The position numbers were made by a program, and so were the translations under genes. The notes under the pieces were generated by a model. That model did not search any database. It worked only from the letters and a program-made list of their open reading frames with translations, and had not been told where the DNA came from. From Pseudomonas nunensis (lineage in GTDB: Bacteria > Pseudomonadota > Gammaproteobacteria > Pseudomonadales > Pseudomonadaceae), in contig NZ_CP101125.1 of NCBI RefSeq assembly GCF_024296925.1, positions 2,172,501 to 2,236,500 of the forward strand: 64,000 bases of DNA, read 5' to 3'. Shown here one piece after another: positions 55,901-61,900 of the stretch (within the stretch, counting starts at the first letter, position 1; each line of letters opens with the position of its first letter).

Positions 55901-58900
55901 CAGGTTCAACGCCTGTGCAACCTCTACGGCCCTTCAGAAACTACGACGTACTCAAGTTGGGTATCGATGGACCGTGAAGAAGGTTTCGCCGCCCACATCG
56001 GCAAACCCGTCGCCAACACCCAGTTCTACCTGCTGGATGAGCACCAACAACCGGTTCCTTTGGGCGTGCCGGGTGAAATCTACATCGGCGGCGCTGGCGT
56101 AGCGCGTGGTTACCTGAACCGCGACGATCTCACCGCCGAACGCTTCCTTAACGACCCATTCCGCCCCAACGCCCGTATGTACCGCACCGGTGACCTGGGC
56201 CGCTACCTGCCAGATGGCAACATCGAATACCTCGGCCGCAACGACGATCAAGTCAAAATCCGTGGCTTCCGTATCGAACTCGGCGAGATCGAAGCCAAAC
56301 TCGCGCAGCACGCTGACATCAACGAAGCCGTGGTCCTGGCCCGCGAAGACGTCCCCGGCGACAAACGCCTGGTCGCGTACTACACCGCGCCGCAAACCCT
56401 CGACATCGACGCACTCCGCCGTCACCTGCAAACCAAACTCCCGGACTACATGGTCCCGGCAGCCTACGTACACCTCGACACCTTGCCACTGACCCCCAAC
56501 GGCAAACTCGATCGCAAGGCCCTGCCAGCACCAGACCTGGATTCCGTGATCACCCGAGGCTACGAAGCCCCAATCGGCGAAGCCGAAACCACCCTCGCGC
56601 AGATCTGGTCAGACGTCCTCAACGTCGACCGCGTTGGCCGCCACGACCATTTCTTCGAACTCGGCGGCCACTCTCTGCTGGCCGTCTCGCTGATCGAACG
56701 CATGCGCCAAGCCGGTCTCAGCGCCGACGTGCGCGTGCTGTTCAGTCAACCAACACTCACCGCACTGGCCGCCGCAGTCGGTAACAACCAAGCGGTCAAC
56801 GTCCCGGCGAACCTGATCCCGGACAACTGCGAACACATCACCCCGGCCATGCTGCCGCTGGTCACACTGACGCCGGAAACCATCGAGCGCATCGTCGCCA
56901 GCGTCCCCGGCGGCGCGCGCAATGTGCAAGACATCTACCCGCTGGCGCCGTTGCAGGAAGGCATCCTCTACCACCACATCTCGTCCGAACAGGGCGATCC
57001 GTATGTGCTGCAAACCCAGTTTGCGTTCGCAACCCGCGCTCGCCTGGATGATTTCGCGCAAGCGCTACAACAAGTCATCAACCGCCACGACATCCTGCGC
57101 ACCTCGATGCTCTGGGAAGGCCTCGACCAGCCATTGCAGGTTGTATGGCGCGAAGCACAGCTGATCCAGGAACAAATTCAGGCGCTCGGCGACGACGTTG
57201 CGGCGCAACTGCTTGAGCGTTTCGACCCAAGGCATCACCGCCTCGACATCACCCAGGCGCCGATGCTGCGTCTGGTCTACAGCCACGACGCCGCCAGCAA
57301 CCGCTGGCTGGCGATCTTGCTGTTCCACCACATGGCCCTCGACCATACGGCGATGGAAGTGGTGCAGCACGAGATGCAAGCGTTCCTGCTGGGCGAAACC
57401 GAGCAATTGGGCGCGGCGATGCCGTATCGCAACTACGTGGCTCAGGCTCGGTTGGGCGTGAGCCTGGAAGAACACGAAGGATTTTTCCGCGAGATGCTCG
57501 GCGACGTCGACGAACCGACGCTGCCGTTCGGCTTGCACGATGTGCAAGGTGCCGGGCAGGGGATCGAAGAGGCCACGCTGGCGCTGGAAAACAGCCTGAG
57601 CCTGCGTCTGCGCAGTCAGGCACGCCAGCTCGGCGTGAGTGCCGCGAGCCTGGTGCATCTGGCCTGGGCGCAGGTGTTGGGTCGGGTGTCGGGCAAGGAC
57701 GATGTGGTGTTCGGCACCGTGCTGATGGGCCGTATGCAGGGCGGCGAGGGTGCTGATCGGGCGCTCGGCATGTTCATCAATACCTTGCCGTTGCGGGTGA
57801 ATGTCGGCGTTCAAGACACCCGCGCCGGGGTCAAGGCGACCCATGCGCGGCTGACCGGGTTGCTGGGGCATGAACATGCTTCGCTGGCCCTGGCGCAACG
57901 CTGCAGCGGGGTCGTCGCGCCGCTGCCGTTGTTCAGTGCGTTGCTCAACTATCGCCACAGCGGCGTGGCCGAAGCGATTTCAGCCGAGGCGATTCGTGCC
58001 TGGGAAGGGATCGATGTGCTGGGTGGCGAAGAGCGCACCAACTATCCGTTGATGCTGTCGGTGGATGACCTGGGTGACGGCTTCAGCCTGACGGCGCAGG
58101 CCAGCCTTGGCGTCAGTCCGCAGCGGGTTTGCGCTTATATGCGCACGGCGCTGGAAAGTCTGGTGGCGGCGTTGGAGCAGAAGGCTCCGGTGCCGCTGCA
58201 CAGTGTGTCGATTCTGCCGCAGGATGAACGGGCGAAGTTGCTGGTTGATTTCAATGCGACCGAGGCGTCGTATCCGCTGGACGAGACGGTTCATGGGTTG
58301 TTTGAGGCGCAGGTTGAGCGCACGCCGGATGCGGTGGCGGTGATTTTTGGCCAACACCGATTGAGTTATCGCGAGCTGAATGAGCGGGCGAACCGCTTGG
58401 CGCATTACCTGCGTGGGCAGGGCGTAAGGCCGGATTCGCGAGTGGCAATTTGCGTTGAACGTTCGGCGGATATGGTCGTTGGGTTGCTGGCGATTCTGAA
58501 GGCGGGCGGGGGTTATGTGCCCCTGGATCCGGCTTATCCGCTGGACCGGATTGCCTACATGCTGGAAGACAGCGCGCCGGCGGTGGTGTTGGCGCAAGCT
58601 GCGACATTGGGGTTGTTGGCCGAAGCTTCGATGCCGGTCATCGATCTGGATAGCGGGATTTGGAAGGACGAATCCGTCTCTAACCCTTCGATTGACGGTC
58701 TGACATCAGCGCATCTGGCTTACGTGATCTACACCTCAGGTTCGACCGGTTTGCCGAAAGGCGTGATGATCGAACACCGCAACACCGTGAACTTCCTGAC
58801 CTGGGCGCATCGTTCATTCGATGAGGCCACGTTGGCGAAAACGCTGTTCTCGACTTCGCTCAACTTCGACTTGGCGGTCTACGAGTGCTTCGCCCCGCTG

Positions 58901-61900
58901 ACGTCCGGCGGCAGCATCAATGTCGTGACTAATGTGCTGGAACTGCGAGACGACATCACCCTGATCAACACCGTGCCGTCAGCGCTCAAAGCCTTGCTTG
59001 AATCCGGTGGACTCAGCAAAAACGTGCACACGGTCAACGTCGCGGGCGAAGCGCTCAAACGCAGCCTCGTCGAAAACCTGTTCGAACAAACCCAGGTTCA
59101 ACGCCTGTGCAACCTCTACGGCCCTTCAGAAACTACGACGTACTCAAGTTGGGTATCGATGGACCGCGAAGAAGGTTTCGCCGCCCACATCGGCAAACCC
59201 GTGGCCAACACCCAGTTCTACCTGCTAGATGAACATCAACAACCGGTTCCACTGGGCATCCCCGGCGAAATCTACATCGGCGGCGCTGGTGTGGCGCGTG
59301 GCTATCTCAACCGCGACGACCTCACCGCCGAACGCTTCCTCACCGACCCCTTCCGCACCAACGCCCGCATGTATCGTACCGGCGACTTGGGCCGCTACCT
59401 CCCAGACGGCAACATCGAATACCTCGGCCGCAACGACGATCAAGTCAAAATCCGTGGCTTCCGCATCGAACTCGGCGAAATCGAAACCAAACTCGCCCAA
59501 CACCCAGACATCCACGAAACCGTGGTCCTGGCCCGCGAAGACTTGCCGGGCGAAAAACGCCTGGTCGCGTACTACACCGCACAAGCATCACTGGATATCG
59601 ATCAACTCCGCCGTCACCTGCAAACCCAACTCCCGGACTACATGATCCCGGCAGCCTACGTTCATCTCGACAAACTGCCACTGACGCCAAACGGCAAACT
59701 CGACCGCAAAGCCCTGCCAGCACCCGACCTGGACGCCGTCATCACCCGAGGCTACAAAGCCCCCATCGGCGAAACCGAAACCACCCTGGCGCAGATCTGG
59801 TCAGACGTCCTCAACGTTGAACGCGTCGGCCGTCACGACCATTTCTTCGAACTCGGCGGCCATTCCCTGCTGGCCGTCAGCCTGATCGAACGCATGCGCC
59901 AGGCCGGATTAAGCGCCGACGTACGCGTATTGTTCGGCCAGCCGACCCTCGCCGCACTGGCTGCCGCCGTCGGTGGCAGCACCGAAATCGTGGTTCCGGC
60001 CAACGGCATCCCGACTGATTGCACACACATCACCCCGGACATGCTGGTCCTGACCGAGCTGGATCAAGACGCCATCGACCGCATCGTCGCCAGCGTCCCC
60101 GGCGGCGCGCGTAATGTGCAGGACATCTACCCGCTGGCGCCGTTGCAGGAAGGCATTCTCTACCATCACCTGTCCGCCGAGCAGGGCGACCCTTACGTGC
60201 TGCAAGCGCGTTTTGCACTGGACAGCCGCCAGCGTCTCGACGCTTTCGTGCAGGCCTTGCAAGGCGTGATCAACCGCCACGACATCCTGCGCACTGCCGT
60301 GCTCTGGGAAGGTCTTGATGAACCGCAGCAGGTTGTCTGGCGCCATGCACAATTAGGCCTGGACGAACTCGCGCTCGACCCGCAAGCCGGGGACATCACC
60401 GAACAACTGCACCAGCGTTTCGACGCCCGCCACTATGGCCTCGACATCACCCAGGCGCCGCTGATGCGCCTGGCCTTCGCCGAGGACCAACCGAATCAGC
60501 GCTGGGTCGCAATGTTGCTGTTCCACCACATGGCGCTCGACCACACGGCGCTGGACGTGGTGCGCCACGAAATGCAGGCACACCTGCTCGGCCACGCGGA
60601 TCAGTTGGGCGCGGCCATGCCGTATCGCAACTACGTGGCCCAGGCGCGCCTGGGTGTCAGCAGCGCGGAGCACGAAGCCTTTTTCAGCGACATGCTCGGC
60701 GATATCGACGAGCCAACGCTGCCGTTCGGCTTGCAGGATGTGCAAGGCGATGGCGGTGATATCGAGGAAGCCCGCGTTGTCATCGACCGCGACTTGAGCC
60801 GACGCCTGCGCCGTCTCGCTCGCCAGTCGGGTGTCGGTGCGGCGAGCCTGCACCACTTGGCCTGGGCACAAGTGTTGGGCCGTGTTTCCGGCCAGGACGA
60901 CGTGGTGTTCGGCACCGTGCTGATGGGCCGGATGCAGGGCGGCGAGGGTGCTGATCGTGCCTTGGGCATGTTCATCAATACCTTGCCGTTGCGGGTCGAT
61001 GTGGCCGCTCAAGACGTCAAGGCCGGCGTGCGAACGGTCCACGAACGACTGACCGCGTTGTTGGGGCATGAGCATGCTTCGCTGGCTTTGGCCCAGCGTT
61101 GCAGCGCAGTGGCCGCACCGACGCCGCTGTTCAGCGCGTTGCTGAACTACCGTCACTCTAGTGAACAGTCAGAGGAAGTGAATGCAGCGTGGCAGGGCAT
61201 TGATGCCCTGGGCGGTGAAGAACGCACCAACTACCCGCTGACCCTGTCGGTGGACGACCTGGGCGATGACTTCGCCCTGACCGTACTGGTCGGCGGCGGT
61301 GTCAGTGCCGAGCGGGTTTGCGCCTACATGAATGCCGCGCTGCAAAGCCTGGCTACCGCGCTGGAATCCGTGCCTGCATCGGCCTTGCACAACCTGGATG
61401 TACTGCCGCAAATCGAGCGTCGACAAGTGTTGACCGGTTTCAACGCGACCGCTCGCGGCTACCCGCAGAGCAGCACCGTGCAGGCGGCGTTCGAAGCGCA
61501 GGTTCTGGCCCGTCCGACCGCCACCGCAGCGGTCCACGATGGACGCAGCCTGACCTACAGTGAACTCAACGTCCGCGCCAACCGACTGGCGCATCACCTG
61601 ATCAGCCTTGGCGTGCAACCCGGCAACAACGTGTCGATCCTGCTGGAGCGGTCGCTGGACCTGCTGATCAGCCAGTTGGCGATCCTCAAGTGCGCCGCCG
61701 TTTATGTACCGCTGGACGTCAACGCCCCGACTGAGCGCCAGCAGTTCATGCTGCAAGACAGCCAGGCTGAATTCGTACTGACTCGCCGCGAAGAAGACGT
61801 CGCGCTCGACGTACAGCGAATCGATCTGGACACCCGCGCGCTCGACAACCTGCCAAGCCATAACCCGCAACGGCCGCAGTCCAGCGAGACGCCGGCCTAC

